Shown one piece after another: positions 6,562 to 15,632 of a DNA stretch of 15,898 nucleotides. The number at the start of each line of letters is the position of its first letter. Position 1 is the stretch's first letter. The notes beneath the pieces were generated by a model that saw only the letters and a list, made by a program, of their open reading frames with translations, did no database searches and was not told the origin of the DNA. The position numbers and the translations under genes were made by a program. The DNA lies in contig SLPX01000057.1 in the NCBI GenBank assembly GCA_007131745.1, forward strand, positions 1 to 15,898, written 5' to 3'. Origin of the DNA: Myxococcales bacterium (lineage in GTDB: Bacteria; Myxococcota; Polyangia; HGW-17; SLPX01).

Positions 6562-7173
6562 TTGCCGGGAAAACTGGCCGGTTTGTCCGACGAAGATCTC
6601 ATGGAGATGTATGCAGAGGGAGAAGTGCGCGTTTTTGAAGTCCTCTACGATCGGCACAGCCGTCCGGTTTACAATTTCATCATGAAATATCTCATGCACA
6701 GGGAAAATGCCGAGGAGGTGCTGCAGGAGACTTTCCTGAGGGTGATAAAAAAGCACAGGAAGTTCGAAAAACGCTCAAAGTTCAGTACCTGGTTGTATAC
6801 GATTGCGAGGAATCTTTGCGTGGACGCGTTGCGGAAGGAAAAGCATCGTCGACACAAGTCATTGGATCAACCGGAGGGGAAAAACGACTTGAATGGTCGG
6901 AGTTTGGCCGACCGCTTGCCGGGTGACGACAGGGGGGCGGATGCAAAGGTGATGGACGGAGAGATCCGCAGGTGCATGGAAAAAGCCGTTTCGGAACTCC
7001 CGCAAGATCAGAAGGAAGTTTTTTTATTGAGAGAGGTTTCGAATTTGCAGTTCAATGAAATCGCCATGATTTTGAATTGTTCTGAAAATACGGTGAAGAG
7101 TCGAATGAGATACGCGCTTGAAAGGTTGAGGGCGGGTTTGTCGGAATTCATGGAAGAAAGCGGGAACGGATAG
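6562..7173 (+). CDS. ECF-type RNA polymerase sigma factor (sigma-70 family, RpoE-like)
   Basis: 203 residues from a TTG start. Region 2 covers about residues 12-92: 'FEVLYDRHSRPVYNFIMKYL' and 'ENAEEVLQETFLRVIKK', then region 2.3-2.4 'FSTWLYTIARNLCVDALRKEKHR'. A charged linker follows. Region 4 covers about residues 135-195: 'LPQDQKEVFLLREVSNLQFNEIAMIL', then the helix-turn-helix 'SENTVKSRMRYALERLRAGL'. No region 1 or 3 is present, which defines the ECF group. These factors direct RNA polymerase to envelope-stress or signal-dependent promoters and are usually held by an anti-sigma factor encoded next door. Here the next gene is a huge periplasmic protein and no small anti-sigma with a zinc finger or membrane helix is seen on either side, so the partner must be elsewhere or of an unusual type. 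Confidence 0.93.
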   Translation: MPGKLAGLSDEDLMEMYAEGEVRVFEVLYDRHSRPVYNFIMKYLMHRENAEEVLQETFLRVIKKHRKFEKRSKFSTWLYTIARNLCVDALRKEKHRRHKSLDQPEGKNDLNGRSLADRLPGDDRGADAKVMDGEIRRCMEKAVSELPQDQKEVFLLREVSNLQFNEIAMILNCSENTVKSRMRYALERLRAGLSEFMEESGNG

Positions 7174-7422
7174 GGATTGTGATGCGGGAGGAGTCATGGG
7201 TTGATGGCTGATGGGCGAACGAGTTTGATGGGTCTAGCGCGCGGATGGGGTTTGACTCAATTCTTTCTTGATTAATGATAAGTCGGATGGTGGATTAAAC
7301 CGGAGATTGTATGGTTTTCCGTTATGATTGATGTTTGGTTTTTGAATGTGGATTGCTACGGAACTTTAGGGACGAGAGTACTGAAGCAGAAAAAGTGGTT
7401 GAAAAGAGTGAGGAAATTATTG
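7174..7422 (+). promoter_or_regulatory. Leader region of the large paralogue operon with candidate promoter
   Basis: About 250 bp before the preferred start of the first large gene. TTGACT (7252-7257) and AATGAT (7274-7279) are 16 bp apart and make a fair sigma-70-type promoter (five and four of six matches). No GGAAC-type ECF -35 was found here, so direct control by the neighbouring sigma factor is not supported by sequence. The reading frame of the gene is already open from 7324, but that part is AT-rich and looks like leader. Confidence 0.35.
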
Positions 7423-10400
7423 ATGAGGAAATTATTTGAGAAGAGAAGAAGGGGGATCGTGTGTCACCGAAAAGGGCAAGGGTTGGGTGAAAAGGGTTTC
7501 ACGGTGGTTTTTATGGCGCTTTTCTCCATGGTTTTTTCGCCGGTTTTTCCTTCATGTTTTACGTGGGTTGTGAGAGACGCTCACGCGCGGAAGGCAGGCC
7601 GGGTGGGGGTGAGGAGAAAGGCACGAAGGGATCGAGACGTTTATCTTCGTTCCAGGGAAGTGTTGGACCACAAGTATAAACAGATTTTGAAGCACCGGAA
7701 TACTCCCAGGGCTGCCGTTCATCTTATGGATATCGAGCCGTTGTGCGATAATCTTACAAGGGGGGAGATGGAGAGTTTTTTGAAGCGGGTGGGGAGCATA
7801 AGCGGGTTGCATCCTTTAGCGCGTTATGCTCTCGCGGGGTTGGAAGTTTTCGTTATGAACAGAAAGGGGGATCTGGATAGGGCCAGGGAGATCATGGCCG
7901 GAAGCGGGCATCCGGTGCGGATGGCCGTGGCCGGGCCTTTCGGTAGGCCTGGGGCGGGGGCATTGGAAGAGGTTTATGAACCGGAAGAGGTGGATGGGTT
8001 CAGGGAAGAGAGCCGTTTTGCGAGCGAGCGCGGAGAAGTGTTTTGGAGGCTGGTTCCGGGAATGGACGGTTCGGGCAGGATCCGCCCTTCAATGATTGTC
8101 AGGCCCCTTATGGGAGGTGTGGTGTATTTGGCTGGGGCCTTGAATGTAAAACATGATTCTGATTTGGCTTTGCGAATAGGCACCCTGGGGGGATACAAGG
8201 TCTGGATCGGTCGTACATTGGTCGCGGAAAAAGATGTAGAGCGATCCATTGCTTCGGATCAGGATGCTTACCTTGTGCGCCTTCCGAGGGGGGTCCACGT
8301 GGTGAAGATCAAGCTGGCTTCGGACAGGGGAGCGTGGCCCTTGTTTTTGAGGGTTACCGCGCCGGATGGCCGGATTGCCCCGCATGTGCAGTGGGAATCT
8401 CGGCCCTCCGAGCTGGAAAGGGCCTCGGCCATGATGGGGCCGCCGGACTCGCCGATGTCGAAGATACTTCATGGAGAAGAGTTGATGCGAAGGGTTGGAC
8501 CCGGGATGTTGGTGACGGTTGAGGGTTATCTACGCGCGGAATTGAAAAGACGGCCCGGTGACAGAGAGCTTAGGAAAGATCTGGTTCGTTTTCTCTTGGC
8601 CCGGCATCCGGATGACCCGAGGCGGGAAACCGCGCGGATCGCTGCGCTGGAGCTCGTGCGGCTTGATGACTCTCCCGCCAATTACAGGTTTTTGGCGCGT
8701 GCAAGCCAAAGACCTTCCGATAGGTTGACGGCTTTGCATGCAGGCTTGAAGAAGAATCCCCGGGATGCGGACACATTGCTGGTGATGGCGAGGGAAAAAT
8801 TCAACATGGGCAGGCTGGATGTAGCGGAAAAGTATTTGAGACGGTGCCTCAAAAGCCGGCCCGGGTTTGTTCAGGCCAGATTGTTCAGGGCCGAGTTGCT
8901 TTCGGCCAGGGGGCTTCACGTTTCGGCCGGCAAGGAACTGCTGGAGATCAGGGACGAGGTGGGGCCCCGGCAGGATCTGGCCAGGTTGCTCATGGAGGTA
9001 TACAGGAACTTGGGCAAGAGGAGGGAGGCTGAGAAAATATTGAAAGAGCTTGCGGCCGAGGATGTTTCGAACTTGGGTGCACGCAGGGTATTGATGCAAT
9101 GGGCGCTGGATCGCCACGATCTTGAAGGTGCTTTGGAGCAGTTAAACGAGTTGAGAAAGCCCGCGCCTTACGATACATCGCTTATAGGTGAGAAGGCGGA
9201 GTTGCTGGCGGCCAACGGCCGGGCCCGGGATGCGATCAGGTTGATCCGCGACACTTTGAAAACGACTCAGGATGATGTTTCGTTGCTCGACATTCTCGGG
9301 GGGTGCTACATTACCCTCGGCAAAAGCGATGAAGCGCGCAAGGTTTGGTCGCGGGCTCTTGTTTTGCGTCCCCAAAATGCCGAACTCAGGCAGCGACTGG
9401 CGCTTTTGGAAAAAACCGGTCCGGACCCGCTCGTGGCCAGGTACGCGGTGGATGGACGCAAGGTCGTTAAGTCCGCCCCGGTTGAAGTTTCAAAAGATTG
9501 GGACGCTCTTGTCTTGCTGAACAGAACCGCCGTCAAAGTACTTCCCAACGGAATGGCGCATCGGTTTCACCACCGCATTGTAAAAGTGCTTAATGAACGG
9601 GGGGCGGCCGGTCACGGCTCATGGTCCGTGACTTATCAACCCGATGTTCAGAGTCTACGGGTGGTAAAGGCAAGGGTTTGGCGCGCTGACGGGGTAGTGG
9701 AAGAGGCTACGACCGAGCGGGAGACAAATCTGAGCGATCCTTCGGTGCGGATATACTATGACCACAAGAAGAGAGAGATCTTTTTTGAAAAGCTTCGGCC
9801 CGGAGACGCGATCGAGTTGCAGATTACGCTCAACGACACCGCTGAATACAGCCCATTCGCTGATTATTTCGGGAAGCTGTTGGCGCTTCAGGAGTCCGAT
9901 CCCCGCAGAAGGACCGAGGTGATCCTGGAAGCACCGGAGAACCTGCGGTTTCATTTCAATAAGCCGGCCGTGAAAGGTTTGATCCACGAAAGAAAAGTGA
10001 TGGAAGGCCGGCAAGTGCTGACCTGGAGAGCGGATGATGTGCCCGCGTATGTGAGTGAACCGTCCATGCCCGGTTGGGTGGAAGCAGCGGCCTATCTGCA
10101 TGTATCGACTTTTCGATCCTGGGCGGATGTTGCGAAGTGGTACTGGGATTTGATCCGCGAGCAGTATCACCACGACGAAGCATTGAGAGAGAAGACAGCG
10201 GAGCTGACCAGGAACCTTAAAACCGATGAAGAGAAAGTGCGGGCGCTTTACGGCTTTGTCGCCAGAAACATTCGATACGTGGCGCTTGCTTTCGGGATTC
10301 ACACTCATAAGCCTTATTCCGCGCCCCAGGTTTTGGCGAGGCGTTTCGGTGACTGCAAGGACAAGGCAATGCTCTTGACGGTTATGCTGGGGCTTGCAGG

Positions 10401-11310
10401 GGTGCGCGCTTATCCGGTATTGGTCCGCACCAGACCGGGTGGAAGGCTCGGAAAATATCCTGCGTCTCTTGCGGCATTCGACCATGCGGTGGTCTACATT
10501 CCCTCGCTCGACCGGTACCTGGACGGAACAGACGAGTTTACAGGAAGCGACGATTTGTCGTTTGCGAACCAGGGCGGAGACGCCTTGGTGATAGACGGCG
10601 GAAAAGGACGATACACACGCATTCCGATCTTGCCGGCCTCGCGCAATGTCATGGACAAGAACATGGAAATCAAATTGGCCCGCGATGGCTCGGGCGTTGT
10701 GACGGAAAGGATCGAGATATCGGGACAGCTTGCATCCGAATGGAGGTACCGGTTCCAGGAAGAAGCGAGGCGAAGGGAGCTTTTTGAAAAAGCGCTCAGC
10801 CGCAGTTTTCCCGGCGCCGTAATCATTGACTTGCGGATGTCGGGAATAGAGGATCCGGAAGGCCCGGTTGATGTTCGGGCTTCATACAGGGTTCCACACC
10901 TTGCAACGAAGAGAGACGGCGAACTTACCATCGCGCTTGAACGTACGAGGGCAAGTCTTGTCCAACGCCTGGCCCCTCTTAGCCGACGTCGACACCCGGT
11001 GGAATTGGATTATCCGTTTATTTCCAGCGAGAAGATAACCATCAATTTGCCCGGAGGCGTCACCGTAAGGGAGGCGCCTAGGGCGGTCGCCATCGGCGAG
11101 GAGGAGGGAAAGGAACCTGGGTTCAGGTTTGTACAGAAGGTGAGCAGAAAGGGGCGGGCGGTCATTTTGGAGAGAGATCTTGAAATCGGAGCGCAAAGGA
11201 TATCGGTGAAGGAGTATCCGGAGTTTCGGCGGTTTTGCGGAAGGGTGGACGCGGCTCTCGGGGATCGCCTCGTGTTTTCGCTTGGTGACAGGAAGGATGG
11301 AGGTGTGTGA
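7423..11310 (+). CDS. TPR / DUF3857 / transglutaminase-like periplasmic protein, catalytic triad intact
   Basis: The ATG at 7423 (GAGG nine bases upstream) gives 1295 residues. ATG 7324 lacks a ribosome site, and GTG 7459 (AAGGGGG upstream) is a real alternative. A long Arg/Lys-rich n-region and a hydrophobic stretch end near DAHA, a Sec signal peptide. About 206-322 is beta-rich (a jelly-roll-like domain); 336-662 are TPR helices; 695-860 is DUF3857 ('TAVKVLPNGMAHRFHHRIVKVLN'-type start); 915-1040 is a transglutaminase-like domain. The triad is present: Cys978 in RRFGDCKDKA, His1021 in FDHAVVY and Asp1034 in YLDGT. The C-terminal part is beta-rich (DUF3858-like). DUF3857/transglutaminase proteins are widespread in Bacteroidota and Myxococcota, with poorly known substrates; a peptide-bond or cross-linking activity in the envelope is expected. 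The stop overlaps the start of the paralogue that follows. Confidence 0.87.
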   Translation: MRKLFEKRRRGIVCHRKGQGLGEKGFTVVFMALFSMVFSPVFPSCFTWVVRDAHARKAGRVGVRRKARRDRDVYLRSREVLDHKYKQILKHRNTPRAAVHLMDIEPLCDNLTRGEMESFLKRVGSISGLHPLARYALAGLEVFVMNRKGDLDRAREIMAGSGHPVRMAVAGPFGRPGAGALEEVYEPEEVDGFREESRFASERGEVFWRLVPGMDGSGRIRPSMIVRPLMGGVVYLAGALNVKHDSDLALRIGTLGGYKVWIGRTLVAEKDVERSIASDQDAYLVRLPRGVHVVKIKLASDRGAWPLFLRVTAPDGRIAPHVQWESRPSELERASAMMGPPDSPMSKILHGEELMRRVGPGMLVTVEGYLRAELKRRPGDRELRKDLVRFLLARHPDDPRRETARIAALELVRLDDSPANYRFLARASQRPSDRLTALHAGLKKNPRDADTLLVMAREKFNMGRLDVAEKYLRRCLKSRPGFVQARLFRAELLSARGLHVSAGKELLEIRDEVGPRQDLARLLMEVYRNLGKRREAEKILKELAAEDVSNLGARRVLMQWALDRHDLEGALEQLNELRKPAPYDTSLIGEKAELLAANGRARDAIRLIRDTLKTTQDDVSLLDILGGCYITLGKSDEARKVWSRALVLRPQNAELRQRLALLEKTGPDPLVARYAVDGRKVVKSAPVEVSKDWDALVLLNRTAVKVLPNGMAHRFHHRIVKVLNERGAAGHGSWSVTYQPDVQSLRVVKARVWRADGVVEEATTERETNLSDPSVRIYYDHKKREIFFEKLRPGDAIELQITLNDTAEYSPFADYFGKLLALQESDPRRRTEVILEAPENLRFHFNKPAVKGLIHERKVMEGRQVLTWRADDVPAYVSEPSMPGWVEAAAYLHVSTFRSWADVAKWYWDLIREQYHHDEALREKTAELTRNLKTDEEKVRALYGFVARNIRYVALAFGIHTHKPYSAPQVLARRFGDCKDKAMLLTVMLGLAGVRAYPVLVRTRPGGRLGKYPASLAAFDHAVVYIPSLDRYLDGTDEFTGSDDLSFANQGGDALVIDGGKGRYTRIPILPASRNVMDKNMEIKLARDGSGVVTERIEISGQLASEWRYRFQEEARRRELFEKALSRSFPGAVIIDLRMSGIEDPEGPVDVRASYRVPHLATKRDGELTIALERTRASLVQRLAPLSRRRHPVELDYPFISSEKITINLPGGVTVREAPRAVAIGEEEGKEPGFRFVQKVSRKGRAVILERDLEIGAQRISVKEYPEFRRFCGRVDAALGDRLVFSLGDRKDGGV

Positions 11311-11312
11311 TG
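11299..11312 (+). promoter_or_regulatory. Coupled stop/start junction of the two large paralogues
   Basis: GGAGG at 11299-11303 lies six bases before ATG 11310, whose A is also the last base of the TGA stop (11308-11310) of the first gene. A GTG at 11307 is in frame but only three bases from the ribosome site and is less likely. The arrangement implies coupled translation and similar protein amounts. Confidence 0.75.
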
Positions 11313-14300
11313 CGGAATTCAGTTTTCAAAGTGGCCGCCGCTGTGAACTCGAAAAACCTTTTTTGCTTGTTCATGTTGTTCATGAGTGTGATCGCCTTGT
11401 TTATGTTTACGGGATGTCCCAAGCCGGCGACCCGCCGGACCGCGCCCACCGTTGCGGACGTTGGCGTGGATGCCCAAAGGCTGATAGACGAGTTGAAACA
11501 GCGGGCCTCGAAACTCGGTCCCGGTGAAGAGTGTGAACGAGCCGGGATCATGCGCAAGGTCGGTTTGTTGGAGTTGGTCTACAACGGGGATTCAAACGCC
11601 GCGATAGCCGCGATGGAGAAAGTCTTGACTACCGCAGCCGGTGATCCATGGGCGAATTTCGTCAAGGGTCTCACTGCTGAAACCCGTGGATTTCGCAGGG
11701 ACGCTTTGGCGCACTACATGAAAGTTCTCGAGGGCGAGGAAGGGGCCGGATCCTGTCTGCCGGAAGGACCCCTGCCCGGAGTTCTTTGCGAGATTTCGGC
11801 TGCAGCGGCAAAGCGGGCTTACAAATTGTTTGAAGAGGATGTTTCCATCAAGGATTTCCTTTCCATGGCGCAAAAAGCGCATGAAACAGGGAAATGTCCG
11901 GAATCACGCAGGATACTGGGAGATATTTTGCGGCGGTCGGCTCTCCTAAGGGGCGACCCAGGAGAGGTTCGGCGGCTGGCGGACGGTGGAGGGTGCATTG
12001 CAGAGTGGAGTGTCAGCAGGCGTTTCGGTGGTTTCAGCAACATAGAACTGGACGGCCGGTTGTTTGCACCTGCGCAGGGTGGGTGGAAAAACCTGAGTGT
12101 AGACAATTGCGACATTACCCTGAACAGCGAAGATGGAATGCAAGGTTTGAAGGAAATTCGATCCGGCTTTAAGCTGAGATCCGGATCTTCCGCCCTGGTA
12201 TGGGTGAACGGAGGGGGAAGGGATTTCACCTTGAGCCTGAGCGGCATGACCTTGAAGAGGAGCGCAGGGCGTGACGAGTGGCCTTCTTTGTGGAGCGTGT
12301 ATCCGGTTGAGCTCGATTCAGGATACCATGAAGCAGTCCTGCGTTTTCCGGTGGATCTTGGAGGCTATAGGGTGCAGATCCGTCTCACCGATTTGCAGGG
12401 CCGACCACTGGATTTGAACTATTCGGTGAAAGCGAAACCTGGGAAGACCACCGCTTCGGTGAAACCGGCTTCGATGGAGGATGATGAATACGCAGCGGTC
12501 TTGGATTTCGGTGAACCTGCTTCAGAGGCGTATCGTCCCTGGTACGATTTCTTGAAAATAGAGCGGGCATTGAGACACGGGCTTCCGAAAATCGGCAAGA
12601 AACACGTGGATCTTCTTGTCAAGCGCGCCCCCGGGTTTGGGGCTGGAAGGTTGATTGCAGCGGAAACCGAGCTTCGCTGGCCGTTTGCAGGGTTTTCAAG
12701 CGCAAGGGATCGAGCAGTGCACCATCTTGCAAGGGTGTTGCAAAGTGACCCCGAAGCAGTGAAATCCATTGCGAAGCGTTTGAAAATAGCCTGGGAAGCG
12801 GATCGCTACGAATCAGCCTTGGCGCTTGCCGACAGGGGAGCCGGCATGAAGGATTCAGCCGTATGGGATATTTACAGGGCGCGCGTGCTTCAAGACAGGG
12901 GATGGCTTGTGCTGGCCGACCAGGCTTCATTGGCCGCTGTGAGAAAAGAGCCCCGTTCGAGACTCGCATGGGAAACAAGGCTTTCGCTCGGAAGGCAGCG
13001 AAATGATTTCAAGGCGATCGAGACAGCAGCGAGGGTGTTGAGAGATCTCGACAGATCTTCGGATGTATGGGCCCGGCTTCTCTTGAACATGGGGAGGGAG
13101 GAAGAAGCATTGAAAGAGTATCGGAGACTTTTGACCTTGACGCCAGGTGGCCGGGACGCGAGGGAAGGAGCGGCCGTGGTTCTATCGAGGTTGGGTCGAC
13201 TTGAGGAGGCGGAATCCATTTACAGGGAAATGATCGAGGAAGAAGGGTGGAATCCTGACTTGCGCCTGGCCTTGGCGGAGGTTTTGCTCGAGAGAGGAAT
13301 TGAGGACAAGGCGCGCGAGGTCTTGATCAAAGGAAGGGATTTGAGGCCTCAATCCGCGGAATTGCGCAGAGCGCTGGGGGGACTGGGCGTGGATAACCCG
13401 GTGGAACCTTACCGGGTGGATGGCGCTGATTATATGCGCAGGTACGGAAAGGATATCAAAACCGAAGGCGAAAAATCAGCAGTGATTGTTTTGGACCGCG
13501 CTGTGATAAAGGTCCTTCCTTCGGGCGGACTGGTTCAGCTTACGCACCAGATTGTCCACATGCGATCCGGCGCGGACTTGAGAACGTGGGGCCATGTAAA
13601 CATTCCAGATGAAGTGGAAGCCTTGACCGTGCGTACGGTGAAACCCGACGGAACTGTGAGAGAGCCTGAACCTCCGAGCGGGTTCGAGCCGATTCACCTG
13701 CCGAACCTGGAAGTAGGGGATTACGTCGAAGTCGAGACAATGGTTACGCGACCGCCTCTTGCGGCTTTGCAGGGGGGGTTTATGGCGGGTCGGTTCTATT
13801 TTGCCGGTCATCAGGGAGATGCCAAGTTTTCGGAGTTCGTTTTGGTGACCCCCCGTGAAATGGACTTGTTGTTGGATTTGCGCGGGGATGCGCCGCGGGT
13901 CGTCGTTGAAAGGAAAGGCGAGGTGGTGGTGCGTAGGTGGTCGGCTGAAAACCTGCCGAGATTTGAGCAAGATCCCCATTCTCCGCCTCCCGTGGATTGT
14001 GTTCCTTCGGTGCGCGCAGCGTCGGGGGTGACCTGGGAAATACTGGCCGGTATGATTGACGCGGGCCAGAGTGAACTGGATCTTCCGTCTCACGAGATGC
14101 GGGTTCTAGCCGAGAAGCTGTGTCGTGGAAAAACCGATCCGGAAAAAGTGCGCAGGGTGTATGATTGGGTGAACAAGAATATCGAACAATCCGGAGCTTT
14201 TCAGGATACGGCGAAAGAAACGCTTGCTCGCCGCAGGGGTTACAGGTTGGTTTTGGCCAGGGCGCTACTGCGTCTTTGTTCGGTGGATGTTTCAACAATC

Positions 14301-15206
14301 ATGGTCGAACCGGTACACAGGGCTGAAGAACCCGGTGCCGTACCTGACCTATCTTCGTTCAGCTATCCCGTTCTCAGGGCTGAAACAGGGCCGGGTGAAT
14401 TCGAGTTGCTGTTTCCGTTCATGGAATCCATACCCTTGGGATTTATTCCGGCCATGTTGCGTGGGGCGAGAGCGATCCGGGTCACCGACGGACCATACGA
14501 GTTTCTGACTGCGCCCGAGGAAGCCGGCCGGGACGGACAGATCGTAGATATGGACGTGACCGTTCAACCGGACGGAGGGGCGACGGTCAAGGTTGTGGAA
14601 ACCATGCACGGCTGGCCTGCGGTGATATGGAGGCGTGATCTGAAGCAGATGAGCAGGACTATGCTCATGCAGAGCTTTCAGCAAGGTCGCCTGGCGCCGA
14701 ATTTTCCGGGTGCTGAGATGGATCGAGAGCTCATCGTGGAAAACCTCGATGATAATGCGAAGCCACTGGTGCTCAGGTACTCTTTCAAGGCGGCGGATTT
14801 CATGCGCCCTGTTTCGGAACGGCTTGTGTTGAGACGATCTTTTTTCCCCCAGATGCTGGCTTCAACCTACCTCACACGGACCGAGAGAAAGGCTCCCTTG
14901 CTGTTCGGCGCGCATCCGGACTTTGAATTGAAGATGTCCTTGAAAGTGCCCGCAGGATTTCGAACAGAAATGGTCAGCCCTGCCGACAAGGTGAAGGCCC
15001 CTTACGGCAGTGTTGAAAGAAAGGTGGAAAAGGACAAGGACGGGACCGGAAAAATACATATCAACGTAAACAGACGACTGGGGTTTTTCCGGGTGGAGGT
15101 GGATTCTTATGGTGATTTCGGCGAATTCGCCCGGAGGGCGGATGGAATAGAAGAACTGGTTATAGTTCTTTCAGAAAATGGAGATTCACAGAAGAAGAGA
15201 AAATGA
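11310..15206 (+). CDS. TPR / DUF3857 / transglutaminase-like lipoprotein, predicted pseudoenzyme
   Basis: 1298 residues. The N-terminus has a hydrophobic segment ending in FMFTGC, a lipobox, so the mature protein is lipid-anchored. The domain order copies that of its upstream neighbour: beta-rich region (about 234-370), TPRs (410-690), DUF3857 (about 724-897, with 'AVIKVLPSGGLVQLTHQIV'), transglutaminase-like fold (930-1044) and a beta-rich C-terminus. Shared anchors include 'TDPEKVRRVYDWVNKNI' and 'LARRRG'. At the catalytic sites the paralogue differs. GDCKDKA is replaced by GYRLVLA (Arg979 for Cys), FDHAVV by FSYPVL (Tyr1019 for His), and the YLDGT segment by a stretch without Asp (ELLFPFMES). 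It should therefore be inactive as a transglutaminase/protease and may bind substrate or regulate the active partner made from the same message. Confidence 0.86.
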   Translation: MRNSVFKVAAAVNSKNLFCLFMLFMSVIALFMFTGCPKPATRRTAPTVADVGVDAQRLIDELKQRASKLGPGEECERAGIMRKVGLLELVYNGDSNAAIAAMEKVLTTAAGDPWANFVKGLTAETRGFRRDALAHYMKVLEGEEGAGSCLPEGPLPGVLCEISAAAAKRAYKLFEEDVSIKDFLSMAQKAHETGKCPESRRILGDILRRSALLRGDPGEVRRLADGGGCIAEWSVSRRFGGFSNIELDGRLFAPAQGGWKNLSVDNCDITLNSEDGMQGLKEIRSGFKLRSGSSALVWVNGGGRDFTLSLSGMTLKRSAGRDEWPSLWSVYPVELDSGYHEAVLRFPVDLGGYRVQIRLTDLQGRPLDLNYSVKAKPGKTTASVKPASMEDDEYAAVLDFGEPASEAYRPWYDFLKIERALRHGLPKIGKKHVDLLVKRAPGFGAGRLIAAETELRWPFAGFSSARDRAVHHLARVLQSDPEAVKSIAKRLKIAWEADRYESALALADRGAGMKDSAVWDIYRARVLQDRGWLVLADQASLAAVRKEPRSRLAWETRLSLGRQRNDFKAIETAARVLRDLDRSSDVWARLLLNMGREEEALKEYRRLLTLTPGGRDAREGAAVVLSRLGRLEEAESIYREMIEEEGWNPDLRLALAEVLLERGIEDKAREVLIKGRDLRPQSAELRRALGGLGVDNPVEPYRVDGADYMRRYGKDIKTEGEKSAVIVLDRAVIKVLPSGGLVQLTHQIVHMRSGADLRTWGHVNIPDEVEALTVRTVKPDGTVREPEPPSGFEPIHLPNLEVGDYVEVETMVTRPPLAALQGGFMAGRFYFAGHQGDAKFSEFVLVTPREMDLLLDLRGDAPRVVVERKGEVVVRRWSAENLPRFEQDPHSPPPVDCVPSVRAASGVTWEILAGMIDAGQSELDLPSHEMRVLAEKLCRGKTDPEKVRRVYDWVNKNIEQSGAFQDTAKETLARRRGYRLVLARALLRLCSVDVSTIMVEPVHRAEEPGAVPDLSSFSYPVLRAETGPGEFELLFPFMESIPLGFIPAMLRGARAIRVTDGPYEFLTAPEEAGRDGQIVDMDVTVQPDGGATVKVVETMHGWPAVIWRRDLKQMSRTMLMQSFQQGRLAPNFPGAEMDRELIVENLDDNAKPLVLRYSFKAADFMRPVSERLVLRRSFFPQMLASTYLTRTERKAPLLFGAHPDFELKMSLKVPAGFRTEMVSPADKVKAPYGSVERKVEKDKDGTGKIHINVNRRLGFFRVEVDSYGDFGEFARRADGIEELVIVLSENGDSQKKRK

Positions 15207-15255
15207 TCTTATTCTGAGGAGGGTGGTCAGGTGATTATCCGGTTGGATCTCACTC

Positions 15256-15525
15256 TTATTTGAAGCACTCCATGAACTTTGCGCAATCGGATTCCTTGTT
15301 GCACTTCTTGGCTATGTCCACTTTGGCTTTGTCTTTTTTGCATTCTTCGACAAAGGATTCACGTTGCTTTTTCATTTCTTCGGCGATCCCTTTCAGATCA
15401 TCGTCTTTGCTGAAGCATTCGATCATTTTGTCGAAAGCTTTTTCACAGGGGTTTCCGCATCCGGAAACCGTCAGTGCGCCGAGGCAAAAAACACAGGTGA
15501 GAATGAATGCGAATGTCTTTTTCAT
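15256..15525 (-). CDS. Small Cys-rich lipoprotein, copy 1
   Basis: 89 residues, with AGGA seven bases before the ATG. The signal MKKTFAFILTCVFCLGALTVSGC ends at lipidated Cys23. The mature part is short, charged and helical by composition, with six cysteines: C27-x9-C37, C62, then x12-C75-x5-C81-x5-C87. This suggests a helical hairpin held by disulfides, in the periplasm or on the cell surface. I know no function for it. It is convergent with the large lipoprotein gene (49 bp between stops) and is followed upstream by a paralogous copy in the same direction, so the two may be one transcription unit. Confidence 0.85.
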   Translation of the reverse strand: MKKTFAFILTCVFCLGALTVSGCGNPCEKAFDKMIECFSKDDDLKGIAEEMKKQRESFVEECKKDKAKVDIAKKCNKESDCAKFMECFK

Positions 15526-15632
15526 TTTTGTTTCCTTTCGGTCAGCATATGTGCCTTGAGTTTATTGTGGACCGTCTAAAAGTCGCGGCCCAGGAGTCTT
15601 GAGGTATTGATGTACGTTTGCCGTATTGACTG
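15526..15632 (-). other. Spacer between the two small lipoprotein genes
   Basis: 107 bp between the copies. It holds the ribosome site of copy 1 (TCCT on the plus strand at 15533-15536). No convincing promoter or terminator hairpin was seen, which is compatible with co-transcription. Confidence 0.5.

Noticed and set aside
7324..7422. N-terminal extension of the first large gene from ATG 7324
   Set aside because: No ribosome site, leader-like composition, and it pushes the signal peptide far from the N-terminus.
13476..14093. Long frames opposite the two large paralogues (also 8530-9117 and 9655-10485)
   Set aside because: All are antisense shadows of strongly supported TPR/DUF3857 coding sequence and show no domain or start signal of their own.
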